NCBI GenBank assembly: GCA_910586825.1
Contig: CAJUJF010000001.1
Location: 97,615 to 161,614, forward strand
Length of the DNA: 64,000 bases
Direction of reading: 5' to 3'
DNA from: an uncultured Christensenellaceae bacterium
GTDB lineage: Bacteria > Bacillota > Clostridia > Christensenellales > Borkfalkiaceae
Below are positions 27,910 to 35,720 of this stretch, one piece after another (the stretch's first letter is position 1; each line of letters begins with the position of its first letter). The notes below the pieces were generated by a model that did no database searches, was not told the DNA's origin, and worked only from the letters and a program-made list of their open reading frames with translations. A program made the translations under genes and the position numbers.

Positions 27910-29850
27910 ATGAAAAAAATCAGAAGTTTGAAAGGGATTTTTGCGGTCGTTGCCGCGCTTGTCCTTGCGTTGGTTTGCTGGGCGGGGGTTACCCCGCCCG
28001 TTTCCGTTGCAGACGCGGCGTATTACGAGGACGGTTACACCAACGATTATACGATTACGAAATATGAGGTCGAGTACGTCGTGTCTTCGAAACTCGACGT
28101 TTCCGTGACCGAACGGATCAGCGTAAAGTTCCGGAAACGGTTCGGTTCTTATGATAAAAAAATTCACGGCATTATCCGCGATCTTCCGTTGGGTAGCGGC
28201 GTGCGTTATCGGGATCTGGACGCGTCGTGCGATTCGTCCGATTTTTCCCCTTCGTTGCATACCGACGACGTGAATTATCTCTCGTACTATCTGCGCGGTT
28301 CGGGAACGGTATACGAAGAGAGCCGTACATACACAATCACGTACAGAATGCTGTTGCCCAGGCCGCACGGTAGCGTGCTGTCTTTCAATCCTATCGGTTA
28401 CGGTTGGATGACGAATATCAATAACGTTACGGTGGAAATTTCCGTGCCGCAGGGCGTCACGCTGAAAACGGTTTTTTCGGGCGGGTACAGAACGGAGAAC
28501 GACGAATATACCGACGGCGGGTTTCAGAGCGGCAATAAAATTACCGTTCGGGCGGCCGAGCTTCCTTGTGCGTATCGGGACGATGACGGAAACCGTCTCG
28601 CCGCGGGGATCACGGTCGATCTGAATTTCGAAAAAGGCGTGTTTTCGTATACGCCCGATTTGACCGTACTGTATATCCTCTTGATCGGCGGCGCGCTGAT
28701 CGCGCTTGCGGTTTGCGTAAAATTATTTGCTTGCCGTCAGCCCGATCTGGTGCGTACGGTGAATCTCGAAGCGCCGGAGGGCATGGATCCGCTCATGATG
28801 GGCAAACTCATCGATAACAGCGTGGACAGCGAAGACGTCGGCTCGCTCGTGTTCTGGCTTGCTTCGAAGGATTATTTGACGATCGATCTTACCGAAGACA
28901 AGGACGACCCGACGCTGATCCGCACCGACAAAGAGCCGGCCGAGGATATGCCCGCGCATTGCAGGATTTTTTACGAGGGGCTGTTCCGCGACCGTACGAC
29001 CGTTTGTATTTCCGATCTCAGCAATTCCTTTTACAAGACGACGGAGAAGGTCAAAACGGCGGTTTCCGCGGCGTCGGTCAAGATGTACGACGGCAAGAGC
29101 AAATTCTTTATCGGGCTTTTTTGCGTGCTCAGCGCTTTGCTGCTCGGCGGATTTTTGTTCCTGTATTCGCTCGCGACAATCGGCTTCGGGTATTTCTATT
29201 GGGTGGGCTTCGTGACCTGCCTGTTGGGTTTCGGCGCCGGCGGGGTCGGCACGAATTTGGTCGCGCAACGCTATCACAAATGGAAAATGGGCGGAAAAGC
29301 GCTGTGCATCGTTGCGGGAGTCGCGGTCGGCGCATTGGTCGCGCTGTTCGGCATGTTGGTCGCGGGCGCGGCGTTTACGCGGGTTACGCCGATGCTTGCC
29401 GTGGCGTGCGCGACGGCGGTCGGCGCGATTGCGGGATTTTTCCAGCGCCGTACCAAAGAGTACAATGCAAAACTCGGTCAGATTCTCGGTTTCAAACAGT
29501 TTATACAGTTTACCGAACGGGATAAGATAGCCGTTATGTTACAGGAAAATCCCGAACTCTATTATAACGTTCTGCCTTATGCGCAGGTATTGGGCGTGAC
29601 CCACGCTTGGACGGATAAGTTTGAAGGGCTTGACATGAAAGCGCCTACCTACGTGCGCTATACAGGTGGGGACTTTGTGTTCGACTATCTGGTTTGGCGT
29701 ACGGTGTTCCGCTCGATGAACGTTTCGCTTGCGCGCAATCTCGTTTCCCGTCCCTCCTCGCACGGCGGCGGAGGAAGATTCGGAGGCGGCGGCTTCGGCG
29801 GAGGTTTCGGGGGCGGCGGCTTCGGCGGCGGAGGCGGCAGAAGTTGCTGA
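27910..29850 (+). CDS. DUF2207-family membrane protein with glycine-rich tail
   Basis: 646 residues. A signal peptide (about 1-37), an extracellular beta-rich DUF2207 domain (about 40-250), a membrane helix (about 253-272), a cytoplasmic segment, four more hydrophobic segments (about 400-510), and a C-terminal tail made almost wholly of Gly and Phe that ends in RSC. The same layout is known from YciQ-like proteins encoded with LemA. Function is unknown; the pairing suggests a joint envelope role. Confidence 0.88.
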   Translation: MKKIRSLKGIFAVVAALVLALVCWAGVTPPVSVADAAYYEDGYTNDYTITKYEVEYVVSSKLDVSVTERISVKFRKRFGSYDKKIHGIIRDLPLGSGVRYRDLDASCDSSDFSPSLHTDDVNYLSYYLRGSGTVYEESRTYTITYRMLLPRPHGSVLSFNPIGYGWMTNINNVTVEISVPQGVTLKTVFSGGYRTENDEYTDGGFQSGNKITVRAAELPCAYRDDDGNRLAAGITVDLNFEKGVFSYTPDLTVLYILLIGGALIALAVCVKLFACRQPDLVRTVNLEAPEGMDPLMMGKLIDNSVDSEDVGSLVFWLASKDYLTIDLTEDKDDPTLIRTDKEPAEDMPAHCRIFYEGLFRDRTTVCISDLSNSFYKTTEKVKTAVSAASVKMYDGKSKFFIGLFCVLSALLLGGFLFLYSLATIGFGYFYWVGFVTCLLGFGAGGVGTNLVAQRYHKWKMGGKALCIVAGVAVGALVALFGMLVAGAAFTRVTPMLAVACATAVGAIAGFFQRRTKEYNAKLGQILGFKQFIQFTERDKIAVMLQENPELYYNVLPYAQVLGVTHAWTDKFEGLDMKAPTYVRYTGGDFVFDYLVWRTVFRSMNVSLARNLVSRPSSHGGGGRFGGGGFGGGFGGGGFGGGGGRSC

Positions 29851-29886
29851 TTTACGCATGAAAGCGGGGTCCGACAGGAGAAACTT

Positions 29887-31356
29887 ATGAGTTACGTGAT
29901 TTCCCTCGACGCAGGCACGACGAGCGTCCGCGCGTTCGTATACGACGTGGAGACGGGCAGGTTCGTGCACCGCGTGCAACAGGAAGTTTCGCAGAAATAC
30001 CCCCGTCTCGGCTGGGTGGAACAGGACGCGAACGAAATCTATTATAAGGCGGTGTACGCGCTCAACGACTGCGTGCGCTTTGCGGACGCCGAGGGGATCG
30101 CGGGGATCGGCATTACCAATCAGCGGGAGACGGTCGTCGTCTGGAATGCGGCGACGGGCGAGCCCGTCGCGCCCGCGATCGTATGGCAGTGTCGCCGCAC
30201 GAGCGCCTACTGCGCCGCGCTGGACGAAGAGACGAAGCGGCTGATCCGCGAACAGACGGGGTTGATTCCGGACGCATACTTTTCGGCGAGCAAGATCAAG
30301 TGGATTCTCGAAAATATTCCGGAGACGGCGGCGTTGCTTCGCGCGGGGAAATTGCGCGCGGGGACGGTGGACAGCTATCTCATCTATAAGCTGACGGAAA
30401 GGAAGAGTTTTGTGACCGATTTTACGAACGCTTCCCGCACGATGCTGTTCGATATCCGCAAGCTGACGTGGAGCGATACGCTTGCGGCGCGGTTTGAGAT
30501 TCCGCAGGAAATTCTTCCCGAGGCCCGCCCGTGCGACGCCGTGATGGGCGAAGCGCTGATCGGCGGGCGGAAAATTCCGATCGCCGGCGTATTGGGCGAT
30601 CAGCAAGCGGCTCTGTTCGGGCAGGGTTGCGTGCGGGAGGGGGATGCGAAAATCACCTACGGCACCGGTTTGTTTCTTCTGTTCAACACGGGCGAGAAAT
30701 GCGTGCCCTCCTCGCGCGGTGTTCTTACGACGATCGGTTATACCGTCGGCAACAGGACGGCGTACGCTTTGGAAGGGAGTGCGTTTAACGCCGGCAGCGC
30801 GATCCAATGGCTTCGCGACGAAATGGGGTTGCTCTCTTCCGCAGAGGAGAGCGAACGGATCGCCCGTAGCGTCCCCGACAACGGCGGGGTGTACTTCGTT
30901 CCCGCGTTTACGGGGTTGGGCGCGCCCTATTGGGATCCCGCCGCGCGGGGTTTGCTCACGGGGATCACCCGAGGCACTTCGCGCGCGCACGTCGTGCGGG
31001 CGGTTCTGGAAAGCATTGCCTACGGCGCGCGGGATCTGTCGGAGAGCATGGAAGAGGACAGCGGCATCTTTCTCCGTGAGATCAGGTGCGACGGCGGGGC
31101 TTCCGCAAACGGGTTTCTCATGCAGTTTCAGGCGGACGTATCGGGCGTCCGGATAGACCGTCCCGCCGAACGGGAGAGCACCGCGCTCGGCGCCGCGCTC
31201 ATGTGCGCCGTTTCCCGCGGTTTGATCGGCTTGGAAGACGTACCCCGTCTGCGCCGCAACGGAAAGACTTTTTATCCCGCAAAAGAGCGGGCGGAATACG
31301 ATGCGGCGTTTGCAAAATACCGCTCGGCAGTGCGCCGCGCCCTGATTTCGGAATGA
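29887..31356 (+). CDS. glpK: glycerol kinase
   Basis: 489 residues, standard FGGY-kinase length. Phosphorylates glycerol to glycerol 3-phosphate with ATP. Visible are the phosphate loop SLDAGTTSVRAFVYD, substrate residues in ITNQRETVVVWN and the AGVLGDQQAALFGQGC block, YGTGLFLLFNTG and the C-terminal RCDGGASANGFLMQFQAD. No glpF or glpD next to it. It follows the DUF2207 gene by 36 bases. Confidence 0.94.
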   Translation: MSYVISLDAGTTSVRAFVYDVETGRFVHRVQQEVSQKYPRLGWVEQDANEIYYKAVYALNDCVRFADAEGIAGIGITNQRETVVVWNAATGEPVAPAIVWQCRRTSAYCAALDEETKRLIREQTGLIPDAYFSASKIKWILENIPETAALLRAGKLRAGTVDSYLIYKLTERKSFVTDFTNASRTMLFDIRKLTWSDTLAARFEIPQEILPEARPCDAVMGEALIGGRKIPIAGVLGDQQAALFGQGCVREGDAKITYGTGLFLLFNTGEKCVPSSRGVLTTIGYTVGNRTAYALEGSAFNAGSAIQWLRDEMGLLSSAEESERIARSVPDNGGVYFVPAFTGLGAPYWDPAARGLLTGITRGTSRAHVVRAVLESIAYGARDLSESMEEDSGIFLREIRCDGGASANGFLMQFQADVSGVRIDRPAERESTALGAALMCAVSRGLIGLEDVPRLRRNGKTFYPAKERAEYDAAFAKYRSAVRRALISE

Positions 31357-31404
31357 AACCGAACGCGCGGGCGTACAATAATACCGAAAGAACGCGGAGG
31401 TCGT

Positions 31405-32367
31405 ATGGAAGAGGAAAACAAGCCGCAGGAGAGCGATTCTCCCGAAACGGTTGAAAAACAGAATAAACTGATCGGCTTTTTGGCGAACGTCTTGCGCGGC
31501 GTGGCGATCGGGGTTGCGTTTATCATTCCCGGTTTTTCCGGCGGTTCGGTCGCCGCCATTTTGGGGATCTACGAAAAACTCGTAAGCTCCGTCGCCGATC
31601 TCTTTAAAAAATTCAAACAAAGCATTGCGTTTTTGTTTCCGGTGTTGTTGGGAATGATCCTCGGCATCGCCGCGCTGATCCTGCCGATTCAGTGGGGGAT
31701 CAGGCACTATCCCATTCCCACGGTGACCTTGTTCGTAGGGCTTGCGCTGGGGGGGCTTCCTTCGGTGACCGAAAAGCTCAAAGGCGGCAGGTTCTCCTGG
31801 AAACACGCGGCGGCGTGTCTCGTTCCGCTGATTGCGGCGGCTGCGCTCTGCTTTTTGCCGCACGGGGACGCGGTCGATCTGTTTCATCTGAACTTCGGCG
31901 GGTACCTGCTTCTCGTACTCATGGGATTGATCGCTTCGTGTGCGCTCGTCGTGCCGGGCATTTCCGGTTCGATGCTGCTTCTCATCTTCGGCTATTACAA
32001 TCCGATCGTCGAATTGGTCACGAAAAAGCTTTTCGCGGGTTACGAGATCGGGATTTGTATTCTGGTGCTGTTTTGCGTTGCGATCGGGATCGTTGCGGGT
32101 TTCTTCGGGATATCCGTGCTGATGCGGTATCTGTTGAAGAAATTCCCCCGCGGCACCTATTGCGCCATTGTCGGATTCATCGTCGGCTCGATTCCCGCCG
32201 TGTACTTTTCGACCGCGGGTGAAGCGGGGCTGACGCCGTCGACGTTGCCTGCGTCCCCTTGGTATTGGATCGTCTCCGTGCTGTTGCTGTTCGCAGGAAT
32301 CGCGCTCTCCTATCTGCTCGTCTGTTTTGCGCGCAAAAAGAACGAGAAGCCCGATCCTTCCGAATGA
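31405..32367 (+). CDS. popT: DUF368 (PopT-like) polyprenyl-phosphate transporter family
   Basis: 320 residues with about eight or nine membrane segments. The two inverted family motifs are clear: VAFIIPGFSGGSVAAILGIY near the start and LVVPGISGSMLLLIFGYYN in the middle. DUF368 proteins have been shown to recycle undecaprenyl phosphate across the membrane (named PopT), so a role in cell-wall lipid-carrier recycling is likely here. It ends the lemA-DUF2207-glpK run, with a strong terminator just after it. Confidence 0.88.
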   Translation: MEEENKPQESDSPETVEKQNKLIGFLANVLRGVAIGVAFIIPGFSGGSVAAILGIYEKLVSSVADLFKKFKQSIAFLFPVLLGMILGIAALILPIQWGIRHYPIPTVTLFVGLALGGLPSVTEKLKGGRFSWKHAAACLVPLIAAAALCFLPHGDAVDLFHLNFGGYLLLVLMGLIASCALVVPGISGSMLLLIFGYYNPIVELVTKKLFAGYEIGICILVLFCVAIGIVAGFFGISVLMRYLLKKFPRGTYCAIVGFIVGSIPAVYFSTAGEAGLTPSTLPASPWYWIVSVLLLFAGIALSYLLVCFARKKNEKPDPSE

Positions 32368-32374
32368 TATTTCC

Positions 32375-32402
32375 GAATCCCGCTTGACGGGATTCTTTTT
32401 TT
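32375..32402 (+). terminator. terminator after the DUF368 gene
   Basis: GAATCCCG (32375-32382), loop CTTGA, CGGGATTC (32388-32395), then a T-run. Confidence 0.88.
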
Positions 32403-32412
32403 ATGCCATGAT
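32384..32412 (+). promoter_or_regulatory. promoter of the AbrB-ABC cassette, inside the terminator
   Basis: TTGACG (32384-32389), 17-bp spacer, CATGAT (32407-32412) with extended TGC. The -35 lies in the loop and right arm of the preceding terminator. Start of transcription would fall within the palindrome. Confidence 0.5.
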
Positions 32413-32446
32413 GTTAGAAAAGTAAGAATATTCTTACTTTTCTAAC
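32413..32446. promoter_or_regulatory. 34-bp perfect palindrome, probable operator
   Basis: GTTAGAAAAGTAAGAAT (32413-32429) is followed without a gap by its exact reverse complement (32430-32446). AT-rich, no loop, at the expected transcription start of the AbrB-ABC cassette, so a repressor operator is likely. As RNA it would form a long hairpin in the 5' leader. Confidence 0.7.
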
Positions 32447-32455
32447 GGAGGAGTT

Positions 32456-32488
32456 ATGGGGGAAAATTTCCGGAAGGAAAATTCATGA
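32456..32488 (+). CDS. possible ten-codon leader peptide
   Basis: ATG at 32456 just after CGGAGGAG, reading MGENFRKENS and stopping at 32486-32488, overlapping the AbrB start (ATGA). Too short to prove; could couple translation of the regulator. Confidence 0.3.
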   Translation: MGENFRKENS

Positions 32489-32671
32489 CGACGGTGAAGA
32501 TCGGCGCCAAGGGGCAGATCGTGATTCCGAAAGAAGTGCGGGATCTGTTCGGGCTGAACGTCGGCGACAGTTTGATTTTGATGGCGGATCGGGGGCAGGG
32601 CCATGCAGCCGTTTGCCTATGCCGAATCGTTCTGGAACGCGGTGCGCGGCATGCGCGGAGAGGACAAGTGA
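32485..32671 (+). pseudogene. AbrB/MazE-type regulator, apparently frameshifted
   Basis: The first 38 codons are a swapped-hairpin AbrB domain (TTVKIGAKGQIVIPKEVRD, then LFGLNVGDSLILMADRGQG). After about 32605 the frame that continues the protein (MQPFAYAESFWNAVRGMRGEDK, stop 32669-32671) is no longer the same frame. In the sequence as given, the AbrB frame instead runs on into the ATPase gene, giving one 249-codon frame to 33234. Homologous cassettes normally have a separate AbrB gene whose stop overlaps the ATPase start, as the restored frame would here. Either a real mutation, an assembly error, or a true fusion. It likely represses its own operon through the palindrome. Confidence 0.6.
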
Positions 32672-33494
32672 ACGCGCTGGAAGTATGCGGACTGAAAAAA
32701 GTCTATCCCTCTTTCACGTTGGAGAAAGTCAGTTTTTCGTTGGAAGAGGGACGGGTCTGCGGACTGGTCGGCGCGAACGGCGCGGGCAAGTCCACCATAC
32801 TCAAAGGGATCGTGGGCTTGATCCGCACCGAGGGCGAGGCGAAAGTCTTCGGGTATCCGTCTTGCGGCGAAGCGGGAAAGGCTCTGTTCGGTTATGCGGG
32901 CGGCGGCTTCCGTTGTTATCCGCAAAAGCGGATCGTGGCGATAGCGCGCGCCGCCGCGGCGTTCTGTCCCGCGTGGGACAGCGACGGCTTTCACCGCTAT
33001 TGCAGCCGTTTTTCGCTCGATCCGCGTAAAAAGGTCGCCGAACTTTCCGAGGGCATGAAAGTGAAGTTCGCGCTTGCGCTCGCGCTTTCTCACGGCGCGA
33101 AACTGCTCGTTCTCGACGAACCGACGAGCGGACTCGATCCGCTTTCCCGCGAAGAGTTTTGCGACGTCGTGCTTTCGCTCGTGCGGGAAAAGGGGGCGCC
33201 GTGCTGTTTTCCACGCTCGTTACGTCCGATCTAAGCCGCATTGCCGACGACATCGTACTGCTGTCGAACGGTCGGATATTGGCAGACGGATCGCTGAAAG
33301 GGCTGATCGCGCGCTATTTGCTCGCGTCCGCGCCGAATCGGGAAACGCTGTCCGCGGCGATCGGCGTAAAACCCGTGAAAGAGGGGTACGAAGGACTTGT
33401 TTCTCGGGATAACCCGCCGTCGGGCGTCTCCCTTCGCGCGCCGTCGCTCGACGAGATCGTCATTCATCTGGAATACGGAAGGAGGGCGTCGTGA
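32668..33494 (+). pseudogene. ABC-2 transporter ATPase, apparently frameshifted
   Basis: Starts at a GTG (32668) overlapping the restored AbrB stop, with GGAGAGG upstream. Walker A GANGAGKST, signature LSEGMKVKFALA, Walker B LLVLDEPTSGLDP and the D-loop are intact. At the run aaaaggggg (33190-33197) the frame breaks: one frame ends at 33234, while GAVLFSTLVTSDLSRIADD continues in another frame to the stop at 33492-33494 and supplies the rest of a normal ATPase, including the IADDIVLLSNGRIL switch region. One missing G in the run would restore the whole 275-residue protein. Slippage-prone homopolymer, so sequencing error is possible. Confidence 0.65.
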
Positions 33495-34150
33495 TGCGCG
33501 CGTTGCTGATAAAAGAATTCTTGCTCTGTCTGCACCCGACGCAGATTCTGTTTCTGACGTTTGCCTGTTTCGTGTTTATTCTCAACTATCCCTATGAGAT
33601 CGCGTTTTTCTTTTCGGGGCTTTCGGTCTTTTTCGCGTGCCTGTCCGCGCGGGAAAACGGCGACGCGACTTTTTCGTGCACGCTTCCGGTGCGGAAACGG
33701 GATATCGCGACGGCGCGAATCCTCTTCTGCGTATTTTTTCAGATCGCGCTTTTGCTCTTGACGGCGGTCACGGTCGCGGTCAAACAGCTCTGTCTTCCCG
33801 TTTCGGCACAGAATAATCTGGCGGGTTCGTGCGCCAATCTCGCACTGCTCGGACACGGTTGCATGATGCTGGCGGTTTTTAATCTGATCTTTTTTCCGCA
33901 GTATTTTAAAAATCCCGTAAACGTCGGTATTCCCTTTCTCGCGGCGTCTGCGGTACAGTTCCTGCTCGTTGCGGTTCTCGTCGCATTGCGGTTTTCGGCG
34001 CCCGTGTATTCCGATCTGCTTGTCGCGCCCGATCCGCAGAACATGGGCGTCAAAGCGGCGGTTTTCGGCATCGGGGCGACGGGGTACGCCGCGGCGACGG
34101 TCGTCGCCTGCGCGCTCTCGGCAAAGCGGTTCGAGCATACCGATTTATGA
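33494..34150 (+). CDS. ABC-2 type transporter permease
   Basis: 218 residues with about six hydrophobic segments and no recognised catalytic motif. It is the membrane partner of the preceding ATPase: the ATG at 33494 lies in the ATPase stop (TGATG), with GGAGGG seven bases upstream. Similar small permeases occur in AbrB-ATPase-permease cassettes of Clostridia, which are thought to export peptides or antimicrobials; the substrate here is unknown. This gene is intact, which argues that the cassette is or was recently in use. Confidence 0.78.
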   Translation: MRALLIKEFLLCLHPTQILFLTFACFVFILNYPYEIAFFFSGLSVFFACLSARENGDATFSCTLPVRKRDIATARILFCVFFQIALLLLTAVTVAVKQLCLPVSAQNNLAGSCANLALLGHGCMMLAVFNLIFFPQYFKNPVNVGIPFLAASAVQFLLVAVLVALRFSAPVYSDLLVAPDPQNMGVKAAVFGIGATGYAAATVVACALSAKRFEHTDL

Positions 34151-34158
34151 TTTTTGCA

Positions 34159-34198
34159 ACAAAACGGGGCTTTCCGTTGGCGGAAAGCCCCGTTTTGT
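34159..34198. terminator. strong bidirectional terminator
   Basis: ACAAAACGGGGCTTTCCG (34159-34176), loop TTGG, exact complement (34181-34198). Ends the ABC cassette on the plus strand and the aldehyde dehydrogenase on the minus strand. Confidence 0.92.
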
Positions 34199-35583
34199 CA
34201 TTTCAGAAATTTTCGGATCAGTTTGAATTTGCGTTTCGTGTACGGCTGATAGCGCATGGGGAGGTCGATCGCGCGGCTCTTTTTTATAAGACTCTTTGCG
34301 TGTGAAAAACATTCGAATCCGTATTTGCCGTGGTAGGCGCCCGCGCCGCTTTCGCCCACGCCGCCGAAGGGCAGGTAAGGGGTTGCGAGATGGATCACGG
34401 TATCATTGACGCAACCGCCGCCGAACGAACAGCGCGCCGTAATTTCGCGGATCGCCTTTTTGTCGGACGAAAACAGATAGAGCGCGAGCGGCGAAGGCAA
34501 TAGGTTCAGCTCCGCGATCAATTCGCCGCGGTCGCGGTAGGACAGCACGGGCAGAACGGGTCCGAAAATCTCCTCCTGCATGCAGGCGTCGGCGCGGGTC
34601 GCTCCGTCGAGAACGGTCGGGGCGATGCGCAAACCGCTTTTTTCGTGTTCGCCGCCGAAACAGATTTTCTGCCCGTCGATCAGCGAAAGGATCCGCAAAT
34701 AGTGTTTTTCGTTGACGATGCGCCCGTAATCGGGATTGGCGAGCGGGTTTTTTCCGAATTGTTTTTCCGTCTGCGTCCTGATCTCCGCAAGCAGTTTTTG
34801 CTTCACCGACTCATGTACGATCAGATGATCGGGCGCGACGCAGGTCTGCCCGCAGTTCAGAAACTTTCCGAACACGATCCGCCGCGCGGCGAGTTTCAGG
34901 TCTGCGGTTTCGTCTACGATGCACGGGCTTTTTCCGCCGAGTTCGAGCGTGACGGGAACGAGGCGGTTCGCCGCCCGCCGCATGACTTCTTTGCCCACGG
35001 CGACCGATCCCGTGAAAAAGATCTTGTCGAACGGAAGATCGAGCAGCAAATCGTTTTCCGTTCTGCCGCCCGTGACGGTCGCGACGTGTTCGGTCGGGAA
35101 AGTCTCTCCGATCAGTTTTTTCAGCAGTTCGCTCGTTGCGGGGGAATAAGCCGAAGGTTTTACGATCGCGCAGTTTCCCGCGGCGATCGCGTCGGCAAGC
35201 GGCTCGATCGCGAGCATAAACGGATAGTTCCAGGGGCTCATGATCAGAGCGCAACCGTAAGGCGAGGGGAGCAGATAGCTTTTTGCGGGGAATTGCGAAA
35301 GCGGTGTGCGCGCCTTTTTCGGCTTTGCCAACCGCTTGGCATGACGAATGAGGTAAGAAATTTCCGACAGCGCCATGCCGGTTTCGCACATATAGGCTTC
35401 GGCGGGACTTTTTCCGAGGTCTTGATTCAGCGCTTCCGATATTTCGTCGCGGTATCGGTTCACGGCGCGGTAAAGCCGTTTCAGCGCGTCGATTCTGAAT
35501 TTTACGGAAAGCGTCGCGCCGCTTTGAAAAAATGCACGCTGTTTTGCAAGCGTCGTTTCGGGAGAAAGGTCGTGTACGTTCAT
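34198..35583 (-). CDS. aldehyde dehydrogenase, class 3 type
   Basis: 461 residues. Oxidises aldehydes to acids with NAD(P)+. Catalytic Cys in KFLNCGQTCVAPD, Glu in TLELGGKSPCIV, and coenzyme loop FFTGSVAVGKEV. LIMSPWNYPFMLAIEPL and the compact N-terminus place it with the class 3 (fatty aldehyde, YwdH-like) group. The ATG at 35583 starts just six bases after the promoter -10, so the message would begin at or within a base or two of the start codon: a probable leaderless mRNA. A longer frame reaching 35628 would begin upstream of transcription. Confidence 0.92.
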   Translation of the reverse strand: MNVHDLSPETTLAKQRAFFQSGATLSVKFRIDALKRLYRAVNRYRDEISEALNQDLGKSPAEAYMCETGMALSEISYLIRHAKRLAKPKKARTPLSQFPAKSYLLPSPYGCALIMSPWNYPFMLAIEPLADAIAAGNCAIVKPSAYSPATSELLKKLIGETFPTEHVATVTGGRTENDLLLDLPFDKIFFTGSVAVGKEVMRRAANRLVPVTLELGGKSPCIVDETADLKLAARRIVFGKFLNCGQTCVAPDHLIVHESVKQKLLAEIRTQTEKQFGKNPLANPDYGRIVNEKHYLRILSLIDGQKICFGGEHEKSGLRIAPTVLDGATRADACMQEEIFGPVLPVLSYRDRGELIAELNLLPSPLALYLFSSDKKAIREITARCSFGGGCVNDTVIHLATPYLPFGGVGESGAGAYHGKYGFECFSHAKSLIKKSRAIDLPMRYQPYTKRKFKLIRKFLK

Positions 35584-35589
35584 GCTTTT

Positions 35590-35618
35590 ATTATAGTGCG
35601 GTTTGAAAACCCTGTCAA
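35590..35618 (-). promoter_or_regulatory. consensus promoter of the aldehyde dehydrogenase
   Basis: Minus strand TTGACA (35613-35618), 17-bp spacer, TATAAT (35590-35595); both perfect. Confidence 0.85.
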
Positions 35619-35663
35619 GCGGTTGCATTCCCGCAGATATTTCCGTTCTCGGTAGTATTTCGT

Positions 35664-35692
35664 TTGATAAAACGCGCGGAGTATGGTATAAT
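35664..35692 (+). promoter_or_regulatory. sigma-A promoter of the ABC-F gene
   Basis: TTGATA (35664-35669), 17-bp spacer, TATAAT (35687-35692), extended TGG. Confidence 0.8.
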
Positions 35693-35720
35693 AACCAAAA
35701 ACGCTGTGTGCAGGGGTAGT

